A stretch of 64,000 nt of DNA from Mariniflexile sp. TRM1-10 (GCF_003425985.1 NZ_CP022985.1:1897501-1961500), one strand, 5' to 3'; shown: positions 33,701 through 44,216, counted from the first letter of the stretch. Made by a program: numbers and translations. The notes: generated by a model from the letters alone, not told the origin.

Positions 33701-36700
33701 TTACTTTTCAACCGTTATCCATTGTCCTTTTGTTCTCACCAAATACTCATTATCATACATTGCTTCAGCTTGAATGCCCGGTAAATAATAGGTTCCTAAA
33801 TACGAGGCATTCAGCATCACATTAAAAGTTTTTGTGCTGTATTTTCCTTTTTCAGGTAAATCAAAATAGAAATTCACTCGATCATCTTTAATATCTGTAT
33901 AACGTGCCTGACTTGTGGTGGCATCGCCAAATTCAGTGAAACGTGTGTTTACAATGTCCCATCCTGAAGGGAAAATTTCTGTTAAAGCCACGTTTTGTAC
34001 GCTTTCATTTTTCATATTACTAATGCTAACAGTTGCTACAAAATCTTGCCCTTGTTGCAATTTTGAAATCTCCATTTTATTGCCCTTTAAATCTTTATAC
34101 ACTAAAGAAATACTTAAACCACGTTGTTCGGCAATTTCTTCTCCTAAAGGTAATTTCCCAGAGTTTAAAATACGGACATAAATCAAATTGTCTTTATTAT
34201 TTTTTATGGACAGGCTGTTTGAGCCATCTAATACTTTTAATTCGCGTTGGGCAATAGCACTTTTAGAATTTATAGTTTCGGTTTTTCCGTTAATAGTGTA
34301 GCTTATATGTAATGCTTTTCCACCATTAGCGGCGACCATTTTTGACATGGCAAGCAAACTATAAGCGGTGGTTTGGGTGCTCATCCAACGGTTACTCGAT
34401 AAATCTTTAGCGATGTATTGTGCCAATTCCCGCGTTTTGGAATTTTTTGTCAACACCATGGTTTCTAAAGCCATAGCACGATTTCTATCTACCGAGCCAT
34501 AGGTGTAATAATTATATTTTGGAGGCAAGAAATTTATATTGGCAGTTTTTGAAATACTGTTACTCGCTTCTTTTTGTCCTGCCAAAGCATAAGCCGCAGC
34601 TAAACGCCATTTGGCTTCATTGGAAATTTCGCTAAACTCACGCAAACGGTTCATGGCGGCTAAATCTGCATGTCCAGCAAGTGCCAACGTATATAACCTG
34701 TAAGCTTGGGCCAAATCGGAATTATAGGTTCTATAACTTGGTCGCCAATCTCTAGCAGCTTGTTTTTGGTATTTTAGCCAATTGTTTTTAAACATTAATG
34801 GCAGTACATACCCTTTTTTCTCTGCCTCAATCATAAAATGACCGGCATAACTGGTTCCCCAATCATCAGCAGTACGTTCTCCAGCCCAATAACTTAATCC
34901 ACCATTTGATTGCTGGAAATGCCCTAATTGAATAATGCCATTTTTAATATTACTTTCAATTTGTTGCTTTTTAGCATACGTTAAATCGAAAATATCTCCT
35001 AAAAATAACTGCGGAAACACACTCGATGTGGTTTGTTCCACACATCCATGAGGGTATTGGATAAGATATTGTAAACGACGTGAAAAATCCATTGGAGGCA
35101 GGGTTGAAAACTCGACGGTTGCAGTATTTGTTCCTGTAATACCAAAGGTTGAAAACCCTAAAGTTTTTGATGCATTGGATTCTAATGTTTCATCAATGGG
35201 AATAGAGGTTATAGGGTTTGGGTTCATAACATCCAATTCCACTTTATAAGTTGACTTTTCACCATTTCCTGTTGCTATCACTTCAATGGTACTGACGCCT
35301 TTTGCTTTACTAACGTCTAATTCAAAATACGTTATTTGCTCATCTGGTCTAGGAAATGACAGCGTTTTGGTTCTTTCTCCAACGATAGAAATGCCATTGC
35401 TTAATTTGAGACTAATATTCACATTTTTTACCTTGGATTCCATAGCAAAAACGGTCACTGGAAGTGTTACTTTTTCTCCTGGACTTAATTTCCTCGGAAG
35501 CGTAGCCAATACCATTAAAGGTTTTTTAACCTCTACTGATTTATCTGTGCTTCCATACGCTTTGGTCGTATGGTTTCCTGCAACAACCATGGTGCGTACC
35601 GCACCAATATAATTTGGAAGTTTTATTTTATGGGTTTTGCTTTCACCAGCTTTTAACGAGAAAGGACCTAAATAAGTAACAACTGGTTTAAATCGGTTTG
35701 CTTTTTTATTTTTTCCTGCGGCTGCACTTCCGTCACCACCAATAGCAAAAACTTGGTCGATGCTTCCGCTGTAAGCTCCAATAACATCATCAAAAATATC
35801 CCAGGTTTTTACACCCAACGCTTCACGGGTATAAAATTCGTCCCAAGCATTTGGTGTTTTAAAGCGTGTTAAATCCAATAGTCCTTCTTCAACAACCGCA
35901 AGGGTGTAAGTCATCGCTTTTTTGTTTTTTTCTGAAACAGATACTTGAAATTCCTGTTCGGGTTGCAGCACATGGGGCATTTTCAGCTGAGGTTCCAATT
36001 TAGTGCTAGGGTCTTCGACCATGATTGGAATAATGCCGTACAAACGAATGGGCAAATCGTTGGTCGTTATGGCATGTGGTTGCAATAACGAAATATTGAT
36101 AAATACATTGGGCGCCATTTCAGAAGTTATAGGAATTTCAACAGTGGTTTCACTTTGTTTGGTTTTCGCCCATTTGTAGTTTAAAACCTCTGTGCCGTTT
36201 TCAACACTAACCAAGGCACGCCCTTCACTGCCCGATTTAAATTTAATTTTTGCAGTTTCACCCACATTATAATGTTCTTTGTCGGCTGAAAACACTAACA
36301 TTTTAGCGGCTTCTTTATCGCCAGCTGGGGCATACCAGTTCTTATAAAAATAGGCCGTTTGCCCTGTAGCATGACCACTTATAGGGTCAACAACTCTAAT
36401 GAGGTATCTACCACGTTGGTTATCTGGAATTTTTATATTTAGTTGTGCTTTTCCGTTAGCATCTGTATTGATTTTGCTGTTCAGAAATGGTTTATGGTAG
36501 GAGCTGGACACATAGCTAGATAGGTTATCGTAAGACGAATTCCACCACCAGCGCCATTCCACTTTATAAACTTTTGCTTCAAGGTTATTGCGTTTTATGG
36601 GTTTACCGTTGGCGTCTACCACTACCACATCAAAAGTTTGGTTTTCATCTGTAAAGAATGAACCATAAGCATTTCCTTTAGGAGCACGTAAGCCAACAAA

Positions 36701-39265
36701 CGACTCGTAAGGCGCATATTGTTTGGTAAAAGCATCCATAGAGAAATCACCACCATTTTCAAAAGCACGCACTAAAAACTGAACGTTCAACATGCCTGGG
36801 GCATTTTTACCAATCTCTAATTTTTTATCGATTTTTGCGAGTCCTTCAGCATCCACAGAACCTTCAAAAATAGTGCTTTCTTCCGTGTTGAATTGTCTTG
36901 TCGGATCATTAAAAACATACTCTTTATAATTTTTGAAAGCGGTATGGGAACTACTGAATTTTGCCTTAATTTCTGCTTTTAAGTTTTTTCCGGGTGCGCC
37001 ATGAAGCCATTTCACATCCAAAGTCCCCTTTAAAGGTTCTTTGCTTGTAAGAATGTCGTTTTCAAAATCTACTTTAATTTTTAGGCGGTTGGGTTTAACG
37101 GTTTCAATTTTTAAACCTTTATAGAAGGATGCACCACCAACAGAAACTTTGGCATTGTAATTTCCTGTTTTATCTTCAGATGAGGTTATAACCGTAAACT
37201 TGTAAAAGTTATTTAGGTTGTTTGATGTGACGTTTTTATAAACCAATTTACCGTTGGGATCGGTAATTTCCATTTTCACAGGATGGCCTTTTGGTAAGGG
37301 ATTTGTAAAATCATTCAGCATAAACGTTAAGTGAAGTGTGTCTCCAGGTCGCCAAACCCCACGTTCGCCATAAATGTAGCCTTTAAGCCCGCGTTGAAGT
37401 TTATTGCCGGACACATCAAATTTACTTAGCGATAACGAATTACCATCGGCGAGTTTTATATATGTGGTATTTTTTCCTTTTGAAACAATGGCAAAGGCAG
37501 CATTTTTGTTTAAATCTATAAGGGTTAATCCGTCGTTGTCTGTTAGCGCACTTGCTATTTCTTGTTGTTGAAAGTTATAGAGTTTTACAGTTGCATTCGC
37601 TTCTGGGTCGGTAGTTAAAATATTAGTAACAGCGAAATAGTATGAGTTATTACTGCCTTGTTTGGCAATAACGCCCAGATTTGATGCCAATAGGTTTTGG
37701 GAAACAATTTTAGAGCCATTATAATATGCGTCATGGCAGGGGTTGTTTTCTTCGCGCCAATTGTAGTTGTAGTTTTTGTAATGGTATGTTAGGTTGTCCC
37801 AATAGGCTTCTTCCCGTAATTCTTCTTCTTCAGGTGTGCTTTCTGTTTGGTTTCCTTCATAGTATTCATCTTCGTAATATGTTTCATATTCATCACCTTC
37901 TGTGTTTGATGTTGTCGTATTTGCATCGCAATTATATAACGAATAGCTTTTGTTAAAGCTCAGTTCCACCCGATAAATAGCACCCGCATCTGCATTAAAA
38001 AATTTAGATAAATCAATACTGTACGCTTTCCACTTTCCAGTATTTCCAGCAGCGGTTTGAAGTTGTATGGTTTGTTTTGCAATGCGTCGGCCTACCTGCC
38101 TAATCGCATAAGAATCTCTGCCGTTTAACTCGCTGTCTTGCAAAAACTGAAGCACATTATTTTGAAAAATTTTAATGATTCTTACGTCTACAGCTTTTAA
38201 GTTTACCGCTTCAAAATTGAATTTTAATTCTTGTGAGTTTGGTAGAATGGTGCCGTTGCTAATTAAGCGTACTTGTGGTTTTAATTCTTCAAAAGCAATG
38301 ATTTCAGAAAACGGTTTTTTAAGTTTATAACCATCGGTGTTCGAAATACCCTGGAATACATCAACTCGAATATTCCCTGTCAATTTAGATTCTGGATATA
38401 CTTTCAATACATTACCATCTACCACATATTTCGGGTTTTTTACTGTTTGAAGGGTTATCAATCCATCAAAGTTTTGTTGCTTTTTTAAAGGGTCGGAAAA
38501 GTTAATGGACAGATGTTGCTCTGGGGCTTGAATGACATCCATATTAATAATAGTAAAGTTGTTTATTCCGGGAATAAATACGTTGTTTTCGCCTTTATTA
38601 TCTGCTTTAATCGCCTTTCCATGCCACTTTACAAGGACTTCGCTGTCGTTTATTTTACGGTGGATGCTATCAATTTTAAACTCGAACACTTTGGCATATT
38701 CATGAGCTTCATTGAATACAATGGATAGTTTTTTGTCTTCTTGAAATGCTTCAACTATTTTTTTTGCATCTTTAATTGAAATGACATCTGCCGAACGCAA
38801 TCCTGCTTCCAAATACTGCCAATTTTTACTATAAGATTGTAAATTATTGGTAACAATATTAAAATTTGGTGTAATGGTTTTAAACTGAAATGTGTAGCTG
38901 CTAAAATCTTTGGGGATGTTTTTATAAATGTCATTTAGTTTAACGGTGACACTATATTCTGTCGACGGTTCTAAATGTTCATCGGGTGTAAAAAGTAGTG
39001 TGTGCTTGTTGGCAGTCGTTAATTTTCCTTGTACATGCGGAGAAATGGTTATGATATCAGAAGTAATTTCCTTGCCCATTTCCCAACCTTCTACATCTTT
39101 TGCCAAATTAATTTGAATGGGATCAGCCACCGAAACCAAACCAGAAGAGGTATAGCTTATATATTCTCGAAACTTAAATAAGTTATCGGTTTCTACTTCT
39201 TTCTTTTTGCAGGAAATTGTAATCGCAATTAATATTACGATAGCGAGGAGCTTTTTTGATGACAT
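33701..39265 (-). CDS. Bacterial alpha-2-macroglobulin lipoprotein with thioester
   Basis: A very large periplasmic protease trap of 1854 residues. The lipobox is ITISC (Cys19), predicting membrane anchoring. A string of MG beta domains and a bait-like region with a low-complexity acidic stretch (about residues 455-480) are followed by the thioester motif GCVEQ near residue 1407 and an alpha/alpha toroid rich in helices around it. A C-terminal receptor-like beta domain ends the protein. Such proteins are linked with PBP1C to guard and mend the envelope after attack. The pbpC gene is 1.1 kb downstream on the same strand, which fits this partnership. Confidence 0.93.
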   Translation of the reverse strand: MSSKKLLAIVILIAITISCKKKEVETDNLFKFREYISYTSSGLVSVADPIQINLAKDVEGWEMGKEITSDIITISPHVQGKLTTANKHTLLFTPDEHLEPSTEYSVTVKLNDIYKNIPKDFSSYTFQFKTITPNFNIVTNNLQSYSKNWQYLEAGLRSADVISIKDAKKIVEAFQEDKKLSIVFNEAHEYAKVFEFKIDSIHRKINDSEVLVKWHGKAIKADNKGENNVFIPGINNFTIINMDVIQAPEQHLSINFSDPLKKQQNFDGLITLQTVKNPKYVVDGNVLKVYPESKLTGNIRVDVFQGISNTDGYKLKKPFSEIIAFEELKPQVRLISNGTILPNSQELKFNFEAVNLKAVDVRIIKIFQNNVLQFLQDSELNGRDSYAIRQVGRRIAKQTIQLQTAAGNTGKWKAYSIDLSKFFNADAGAIYRVELSFNKSYSLYNCDANTTTSNTEGDEYETYYEDEYYEGNQTESTPEEEELREEAYWDNLTYHYKNYNYNWREENNPCHDAYYNGSKIVSQNLLASNLGVIAKQGSNNSYYFAVTNILTTDPEANATVKLYNFQQQEIASALTDNDGLTLIDLNKNAAFAIVSKGKNTTYIKLADGNSLSLSKFDVSGNKLQRGLKGYIYGERGVWRPGDTLHLTFMLNDFTNPLPKGHPVKMEITDPNGKLVYKNVTSNNLNNFYKFTVITSSEDKTGNYNAKVSVGGASFYKGLKIETVKPNRLKIKVDFENDILTSKEPLKGTLDVKWLHGAPGKNLKAEIKAKFSSSHTAFKNYKEYVFNDPTRQFNTEESTIFEGSVDAEGLAKIDKKLEIGKNAPGMLNVQFLVRAFENGGDFSMDAFTKQYAPYESFVGLRAPKGNAYGSFFTDENQTFDVVVVDANGKPIKRNNLEAKVYKVEWRWWWNSSYDNLSSYVSSSYHKPFLNSKINTDANGKAQLNIKIPDNQRGRYLIRVVDPISGHATGQTAYFYKNWYAPAGDKEAAKMLVFSADKEHYNVGETAKIKFKSGSEGRALVSVENGTEVLNYKWAKTKQSETTVEIPITSEMAPNVFINISLLQPHAITTNDLPIRLYGIIPIMVEDPSTKLEPQLKMPHVLQPEQEFQVSVSEKNKKAMTYTLAVVEEGLLDLTRFKTPNAWDEFYTREALGVKTWDIFDDVIGAYSGSIDQVFAIGGDGSAAAGKNKKANRFKPVVTYLGPFSLKAGESKTHKIKLPNYIGAVRTMVVAGNHTTKAYGSTDKSVEVKKPLMVLATLPRKLSPGEKVTLPVTVFAMESKVKNVNISLKLSNGISIVGERTKTLSFPRPDEQITYFELDVSKAKGVSTIEVIATGNGEKSTYKVELDVMNPNPITSIPIDETLESNASKTLGFSTFGITGTNTATVEFSTLPPMDFSRRLQYLIQYPHGCVEQTTSSVFPQLFLGDIFDLTYAKKQQIESNIKNGIIQLGHFQQSNGGLSYWAGERTADDWGTSYAGHFMIEAEKKGYVLPLMFKNNWLKYQKQAARDWRPSYRTYNSDLAQAYRLYTLALAGHADLAAMNRLREFSEISNEAKWRLAAAYALAGQKEASNSISKTANINFLPPKYNYYTYGSVDRNRAMALETMVLTKNSKTRELAQYIAKDLSSNRWMSTQTTAYSLLAMSKMVAANGGKALHISYTINGKTETINSKSAIAQRELKVLDGSNSLSIKNNKDNLIYVRILNSGKLPLGEEIAEQRGLSISLVYKDLKGNKMEISKLQQGQDFVATVSISNMKNESVQNVALTEIFPSGWDIVNTRFTEFGDATTSQARYTDIKDDRVNFYFDLPEKGKYSTKTFNVMLNASYLGTYYLPGIQAEAMYDNEYLVRTKGQWITVEK

Positions 39266-39431
39266 AGGTTGATAGTTTACTGAATTGAACTTAAATTAAA
39301 AGAAATTGTAGGCAGCTTCTTGTTAAACAAATTACGTTGAAGTATTTTATTTTAGGCTTTTCTCTTTTGTTAAATTATTCATAAAAGATACTTTTAAGAA
39401 AAATATTCATTGTTGCCCGATAATATTTTTG

Positions 39432-39644
39432 CAATTCACTGCAAACACAGTGATAATGGTTTTTTAAAGAGAAGACTGATTTGTGGTCTAGCTTTTTGTC
39501 ATAATAAATTACTTAGCGATTATTAAAATATACATTTGAATTTGAATTGGCTGTCATTTAGTCTATTTTTCTATAGACTATAGACTATAGTCTCTATTCT
39601 TTTTTCTTTTAGCGAAGCAGCCTTGAATCTTATCGGACACTAAT
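39432..39644 (+). repeat. ~200-bp dispersed repeat, copy 2
   Basis: Matches the minus strand of 24517-24711. It starts with the TCACTG-CAAACA-CAGTGA hairpin and ends with CCTTGAATCTTATCGGACAC. It carries an extra insertion around 39570-39597 made of CTATAGA-type short tandem repeats. It fills over half of the 400-base gap between the macroglobulin and isoaspartyl peptidase genes; no gene is seen in the rest. Confidence 0.8.
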
Positions 39645-39665
39645 GAAAAATATTTAGACAGTCTC

Positions 39666-40745
39666 TTAATCGTTGTACATCCCGATATAGAGTTCACCTT
39701 TATCATTCATAGTTGCTCTAAACATCCCGGGCGTATTAAATTCCATTACTACATGTCCATTTTTATCAATCGCAATAATACCCCCTTCACCAGCACCATC
39801 TCCAATTTCCGGTAACTTTTTTTGAATCACTTCATTGGCAGCTTCTGCAAGCGATATGCCTTTATATGCCATTAAAGCCGAAATATCATATGCAACCATA
39901 CCGCGAATAAAATATTCACCCCAACCTGTGCTTGAAACTCCGCACGTGTTATTATTTGCATAAGTACCCGCACCAATAATAGGCGAATCACCTATGCGTC
40001 CCCAACGTTTGTTTGTCATACCGCCTGTTGAAGTCCCTGCTGCTAAGTTGCCATTTTTGTCTAATGCCACACAACCAACAGTTCCAAATTTTGAGTCTTT
40101 AATTTTCGAATCATAAAACAATGACATTTTGTTTTTTTCAGCATTTTTTGCACGTTCTAAAGATTTCATTTGGGGGGCTGTGTAAAAGTAACTAGGCTCT
40201 ACAATTTCTAAGCCATGTTCTTCAGCAAATATTTCGGCACCACTCCCAGAGAGCATCACGTGTGGCGATTTTTCCATAACAGCACGGGCTAAACTAATAG
40301 GATTTTTTATTGTTTTTGTACCTGCCGAAGCACCGGCATTTAAGGTTTTTCCATCCATAATAGAAGCGTCATGTTCATTCGTGCCTTCGTACGTAAAAAC
40401 AGCGCCTTTACCCGCATTAAATAAGGGAGAATCCTCTAGAACATTAATGGTTTTTTCTACAGCATCCAAACTAGTACCACCATTTTTTAAAATGTTATAA
40501 CCAACTTTAATAGCTTCTTCAAGTTTATCTCGGTATTCCTTTTCTTTTTCGGATGAAATATTTTCTTTTTTTATATAGCCCGCGCCACCATGAATAACAA
40601 TTGAGAATTGAACAGTTTTGTTTTCAGTCGTTAATTGTAAATCTTTAATATGTTCTTCTTTAATTTCGGAATCAATCAGTTTGTCTTGTTTTTTACAACT
40701 AAAAAGTAGAAGTGAGCTAAAAAAAATTAGAGTATATTTTTTCAT
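39666..40745 (-). CDS. Isoaspartyl peptidase/L-asparaginase lipoprotein (Ntn hydrolase)
   Basis: Hydrolyses isoaspartyl dipeptides or asparagine after autocleavage into two chains. A lipoprotein signal ends LLLFSC. The alpha chain begins with VIHGGAGY, and NAGKGAVFTYEGTNEHDASIMDG is typical of the family. The autocleavage nucleophile is Thr222 in FGTVGCVALDKNGNLAAGTSTGG. RIGDSPIIGAGTYA lies in the beta chain. Length 359 fits. It stands alone, divergent from the ALDH gene. The lipoprotein anchor places it outside the cytoplasm, unlike the E. coli IaaA cytosolic form. Confidence 0.93.
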   Translation of the reverse strand: MKKYTLIFFSSLLLFSCKKQDKLIDSEIKEEHIKDLQLTTENKTVQFSIVIHGGAGYIKKENISSEKEKEYRDKLEEAIKVGYNILKNGGTSLDAVEKTINVLEDSPLFNAGKGAVFTYEGTNEHDASIMDGKTLNAGASAGTKTIKNPISLARAVMEKSPHVMLSGSGAEIFAEEHGLEIVEPSYFYTAPQMKSLERAKNAEKNKMSLFYDSKIKDSKFGTVGCVALDKNGNLAAGTSTGGMTNKRWGRIGDSPIIGAGTYANNNTCGVSSTGWGEYFIRGMVAYDISALMAYKGISLAEAANEVIQKKLPEIGDGAGEGGIIAIDKNGHVVMEFNTPGMFRATMNDKGELYIGMYND

Positions 40746-40822
40746 AAGATTTATCTTAGTTTGTATTTCAAAGTTAACAGTTTTATAAGTATTAAACTTT
40801 AATAAAAACGACTTTTTATTGC

Positions 40823-40830
40823 TATATTCG
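40823..40830 (+). promoter_or_regulatory. Possible promoter -7 box for the ALDH gene
   Basis: TATATTCG resembles the Bacteroidota TANNTTTG element, with TTTA 21 bases upstream. It lies 36 bases before the ATG. Match is partial. Confidence 0.3.
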
Positions 40831-40866
40831 TAAATAATTTTAATTTAACTAATAAATCTATAATTA

Positions 40867-42417
40867 ATGAAAGTGATAACAGATTTCGGAATAGAAAAAG
40901 TTCTTAAAACTTTAGGAATAAAAGATATTAATGAAGGCACTTCTACAGGGATAAATAATTTTTCCAATGGAGATATTTTAGAATCCTATTCGCCTGTTGA
41001 TGGACAGCTTATAGCAAAAGTAAAAACGACCACAAAAGCCGATTATGACAAGGTGATGGATGCCGCAACCCATGCATTTAAAACATGGCGATTAATGCCT
41101 GCACCACAACGCGGTGATATTGTGCGCCAGTTTGGAGAAAAACTTCGAGAAAAAAAGGAAGCTTTAGGAAAATTGGTATCTTATGAAATGGGTAAATCCT
41201 ATCAAGAAGGGTTGGGTGAGGTTCAAGAAATGATCGATATTTGCGATTTTGCAGTAGGTTTATCGCGTCAGCTTCATGGATTAACCATGCATTCCGAACG
41301 CCCTGGTCACCGTATGTATGAACAATACCATCCGTTAGGTGCTGTTGGAATTATTTCAGCATTTAACTTTCCAGTAGCAGTTTGGTCTTGGAACACCGCT
41401 TTAGCTTGGGTTTGTGGTGATGTATGTATTTGGAAACCCAGTGAAAAAGTACCGCTTTGTGGTATTGCTTGTCAAAATATAGCTGCTGAAATTTTTTCAA
41501 AAAACAATTTGCCCGAAGGCATTTCGTGTTTAATTAATGGCGATTATAAAGTAGGGGAATTTATGACGAAAGATACTCGCATTCCATTAATTTCGGCAAC
41601 AGGTTCCACCAAAATGGGTAAAATTGTAGCACAAGAAGTCGCAAGTCGTTTAGGAAAAAGTTTGTTAGAGTTAGGAGGGAACAATGCCATTATTGTAACT
41701 CCAGATGCTGACATAAAAATGACCGTTATTGGTGCGGTTTTTGGCGCAGTGGGTACTTGCGGTCAACGTTGCACTTCAACGCGAAGATTGATAATCCATG
41801 AGTCTATTTACGATAAGGTAAAAACAGCCGTTATCGATGCTTACAAACAACTTCGTATAGGAAATCCGTTGGATGAAAAAAATCATGTTGGGCCTTTAAT
41901 AGATACTGATGCGGTGAAGATGTATCAAGATGCTTTAATTAAAGTAGTTAAAGAAGGGGGCAAAATTATAGTTGAAGGCGGTGTGCTTTCTGGTGAAGGT
42001 TACGAAGGCGGCTGTTATGTAAAACCAGCCATAGCTGAAGCGAAACCAGAATTTAAAATAGTACAGCATGAAACTTTCGCACCTGTTTTGTATTTATTGA
42101 AATATTCGGGTGGTGTAGAAAATGCGATTGAAATCCAAAACAATGTGGCGCAGGGATTGTCTTCAGCCATTATGACAAACAACTTGCGTGAAGCTGAGCG
42201 TTTCTTGTCGGTTACTGGATCTGATTGTGGTATCGCCAACGTGAATATTGGTACTTCGGGTGCCGAAATTGGTGGTGCTTTTGGTGGTGAAAAGGAAACT
42301 GGTGGTGGTCGCGAATCTGGTAGTGATGCTTGGAAAATTTATATGAGACGTCAAACCAATACCATTAATTATACAGCTGTGTTGCCTTTAGCTCAAGGTA
42401 TTAAATTTGATTTATAG
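40867..42417 (+). CDS. ALDH7-family aldehyde dehydrogenase (aminoadipate semialdehyde type)
   Basis: An NAD-dependent dehydrogenase of the antiquitin family, best known for oxidising alpha-aminoadipic semialdehyde in lysine breakdown. The cofactor motif ATGSTKMG, Glu in LLELGGNN (about residue 268) and the catalytic Cys302 in GQRCTSTRR are present. IISAFNFPVAVWSWN is the ALDH7 substrate/cofactor strand. C-terminal EIGGAFGGEKETGGGRESGSD also fits. Length 516 is normal. No other lysine pathway gene is adjacent, so pathway assignment rests on family only. Confidence 0.9.
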   Translation: MKVITDFGIEKVLKTLGIKDINEGTSTGINNFSNGDILESYSPVDGQLIAKVKTTTKADYDKVMDAATHAFKTWRLMPAPQRGDIVRQFGEKLREKKEALGKLVSYEMGKSYQEGLGEVQEMIDICDFAVGLSRQLHGLTMHSERPGHRMYEQYHPLGAVGIISAFNFPVAVWSWNTALAWVCGDVCIWKPSEKVPLCGIACQNIAAEIFSKNNLPEGISCLINGDYKVGEFMTKDTRIPLISATGSTKMGKIVAQEVASRLGKSLLELGGNNAIIVTPDADIKMTVIGAVFGAVGTCGQRCTSTRRLIIHESIYDKVKTAVIDAYKQLRIGNPLDEKNHVGPLIDTDAVKMYQDALIKVVKEGGKIIVEGGVLSGEGYEGGCYVKPAIAEAKPEFKIVQHETFAPVLYLLKYSGGVENAIEIQNNVAQGLSSAIMTNNLREAERFLSVTGSDCGIANVNIGTSGAEIGGAFGGEKETGGGRESGSDAWKIYMRRQTNTINYTAVLPLAQGIKFDL

Positions 42418-42525
42418 CTTGATATGTGTGTTTCTAAGCTTTATTTTTTCAAATGAAACATTGAACTCATCTTGACTTTTTGCATTGAGCCGTTAAAGTA
42501 GTTTGGGTAAATCGGTTAATAAAAA

Positions 42526-42568
42526 AACCTTGCTCCAATGCCGAAATTTTATCGGGAGAAACAAGGTT
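42526..42568. terminator. Terminator-like nested hairpin between convergent genes
   Basis: AACCTTG-CTCC (42526-42536) pairs with GGAG-AAA-CAAGGTT (to 42568), and CCGA/TCGG forms an inner stem. A-run before and TTTAAAA after. It lies between the ALDH gene and the convergent AlbA_2 gene. Confidence 0.5.
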
Positions 42569-42667
42569 ATATCTTTAAAAAGATTAATAGCAGTGCAAAT
42601 ATATGTTATATGCCGTGAGAAAAAAAGCACCAAAGTTAAATTATGGTTAAGCTTCCAATAAATTAGA

Positions 42668-43801
42668 TTAACTGTATTTTACCTTCCTTAAAACACGCAT
42701 GGATTCTTTATAAAGGTGATATAATTCTTCACTATGAGCCCTTAAATAGGGTTTTGCTTCATTTAACTTATCAATAGCTTCGTGAAATAAATTTAGATAA
42801 CAAATTAGATAGGTTATAGGTAAGTTTTTTAAATCTGTTTCTTCGCTTTTTGTAAACGGTAGCCCTTTTTTTAGTTTTTCTAAAATAGCATTTGTAGTGT
42901 TATAAATATGGTGAAGTACTTTTTTATCGTACTGTGGTGGTTCAAATAAAAGCTTGGTTTCAATGGAATAATTGGCATTGTTTTCAAAATTGATAATGGT
43001 TTCTTCCAATTGATAGTATTTATTGGAATTTTGAAACCCTAGATTCACATATTCAACGATTTTAAATGAATCGTCATTAATAAAAATAGCCACTTCATCA
43101 AAAGCCGAAAAAAACAAACGGACCTGTTCGTTTATCAATTCAATATCAACTCTAGAAAAAAATATTTCATCTTTAACTACTTTTTTTTGCCCTGCCCAAC
43201 AAACAACAAAGTATTCTTTAAATACCTTGTATTGGGCGTTGTAGTCTTTGCGTTTTTTTAAAAAATCGAAAACGCCGTTTAAGGTATGCTCAATATTGTT
43301 TTGCGAATGATTTTCAATAGACTCAACAATTTTAGAATTAACATCTTTTATTTCGATGTCGAATACTTTGGGCATGCTCATGCTCCCATCTCTAAAAAAT
43401 ACCGAGCCGCCATAATATTTCCAAATGTTTTTCCGCAGCGATGTTATTTTTCCAGTTGGGCGAATGGTAACCAAACCAACTACTTTATGGTCTGGTAAAT
43501 GCGGAAACGGAATATTTTCATATTGAACAATAGGCGGATTGGTTAAATAGGCATTGATGAGGTTTTGGATTTTACTGTCATCAAAAAAGTCAACACCAAC
43601 AATGTCGTTATCAATATCTTCAACACCGATAACAATGTACGAGTTGTTTTTAGGATTGCTGTTTGAAAGCGCACAGACATGCTTTAAAAACTTAGCTTTT
43701 CCTTCTTTAAAGCTAATGTCAATTTTACGCTTTTTATCATAAAAGCTATTTTCGTCATTGTGTGACAGCAAATTTTTTATAAGTAGGCGCTTGTTGATCA
43801 T
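42668..43801 (-). CDS. AlbA_2/Schlafen-like domain protein
   Basis: The N-terminal ~150 residues match the divergent AlbA_2 (Schlafen AlbA) nucleic-acid-binding domain: ISFKEGKAKFLKHVCALSNS, YIVIGVEDIDNDIVGVDF, LINAYLTNPP, VVGLVTIRPTGK and GGSVFFRDGS. The rest (about 170-377) is mostly helical with no recognised motif. Homologues are described as transcription- or RNA-related proteins, but the role of this form is unknown. Neighbours give no functional hint. Confidence 0.8.
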   Translation of the reverse strand: MINKRLLIKNLLSHNDENSFYDKKRKIDISFKEGKAKFLKHVCALSNSNPKNNSYIVIGVEDIDNDIVGVDFFDDSKIQNLINAYLTNPPIVQYENIPFPHLPDHKVVGLVTIRPTGKITSLRKNIWKYYGGSVFFRDGSMSMPKVFDIEIKDVNSKIVESIENHSQNNIEHTLNGVFDFLKKRKDYNAQYKVFKEYFVVCWAGQKKVVKDEIFFSRVDIELINEQVRLFFSAFDEVAIFINDDSFKIVEYVNLGFQNSNKYYQLEETIINFENNANYSIETKLLFEPPQYDKKVLHHIYNTTNAILEKLKKGLPFTKSEETDLKNLPITYLICYLNLFHEAIDKLNEAKPYLRAHSEELYHLYKESMRVLRKVKYS

Positions 43802-43837
43802 TATTGTCTATGCTTTATTTTTATTATTTATTCAAGA

Positions 43838-44216
43838 CTAATCAAATTTTGAGCCCTTGCGTTCGGAGCTTTTAAGGTAATTGATAAATTTTGATAATTG
43901 ATTTATTAGATTTTCAGCATCACTGTTAAGTGGTTTCATCTATATGATTTCGTCGAAAACATCTTAATAATTGCGACTTGCTTTCGTTACATGACCCGCG
44001 GGAATAGCTTAAAAACATTATAAATTCCTTGTTTCCTCCTCTACCGAATCCTTCAGCTATATTATCCATTATTGAACCAGATGAACCATTGATTTGCTCT
44101 CTTAATTTATAATCTTTACTTAAAGAAGTATGGCATATAATTTCCCATATCGCATCACAAAACACGGATGCTTCTTTATAAACCTCTAAACTTTCAAATG
44201 AATTGTGGCGTGCCAT
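43838..44216 (-). pseudogene. Four-helix-bundle (S23-type) protein gene with frameshift
   Basis: The first 96 codons (FESLEVYKEASVFCDAIWE, LREQINGSSGSIMDNIAEGFGRGG, FLSYSRGSCNESKSQLLR) are typical of the 23S intervening-sequence-type four-helix-bundle family. The frame then stops at 43926. Removing one T near 43929 continues it as NSDAENLINQLSKFINYLKSS...KGSKFD to a stop at 43838, restoring the family's normal ~125 residues and fourth helix. The lesion is either a true mutation or a sequencing error. Role of the family is unknown. It precedes the SDR gene's 3' end on the same strand. Confidence 0.75.

Noticed and set aside
39570..39597. CTATAGA tandem repeat as an origin-type iteron
   Set aside because: Too short, no replication gene nearby, and it lies as an insertion inside a dispersed repeat.
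42526..42568. tRNA-like cloverleaf
   Set aside because: The nested stems lack T-loop, anticodon loop and CCA-end features; a terminator fits better.
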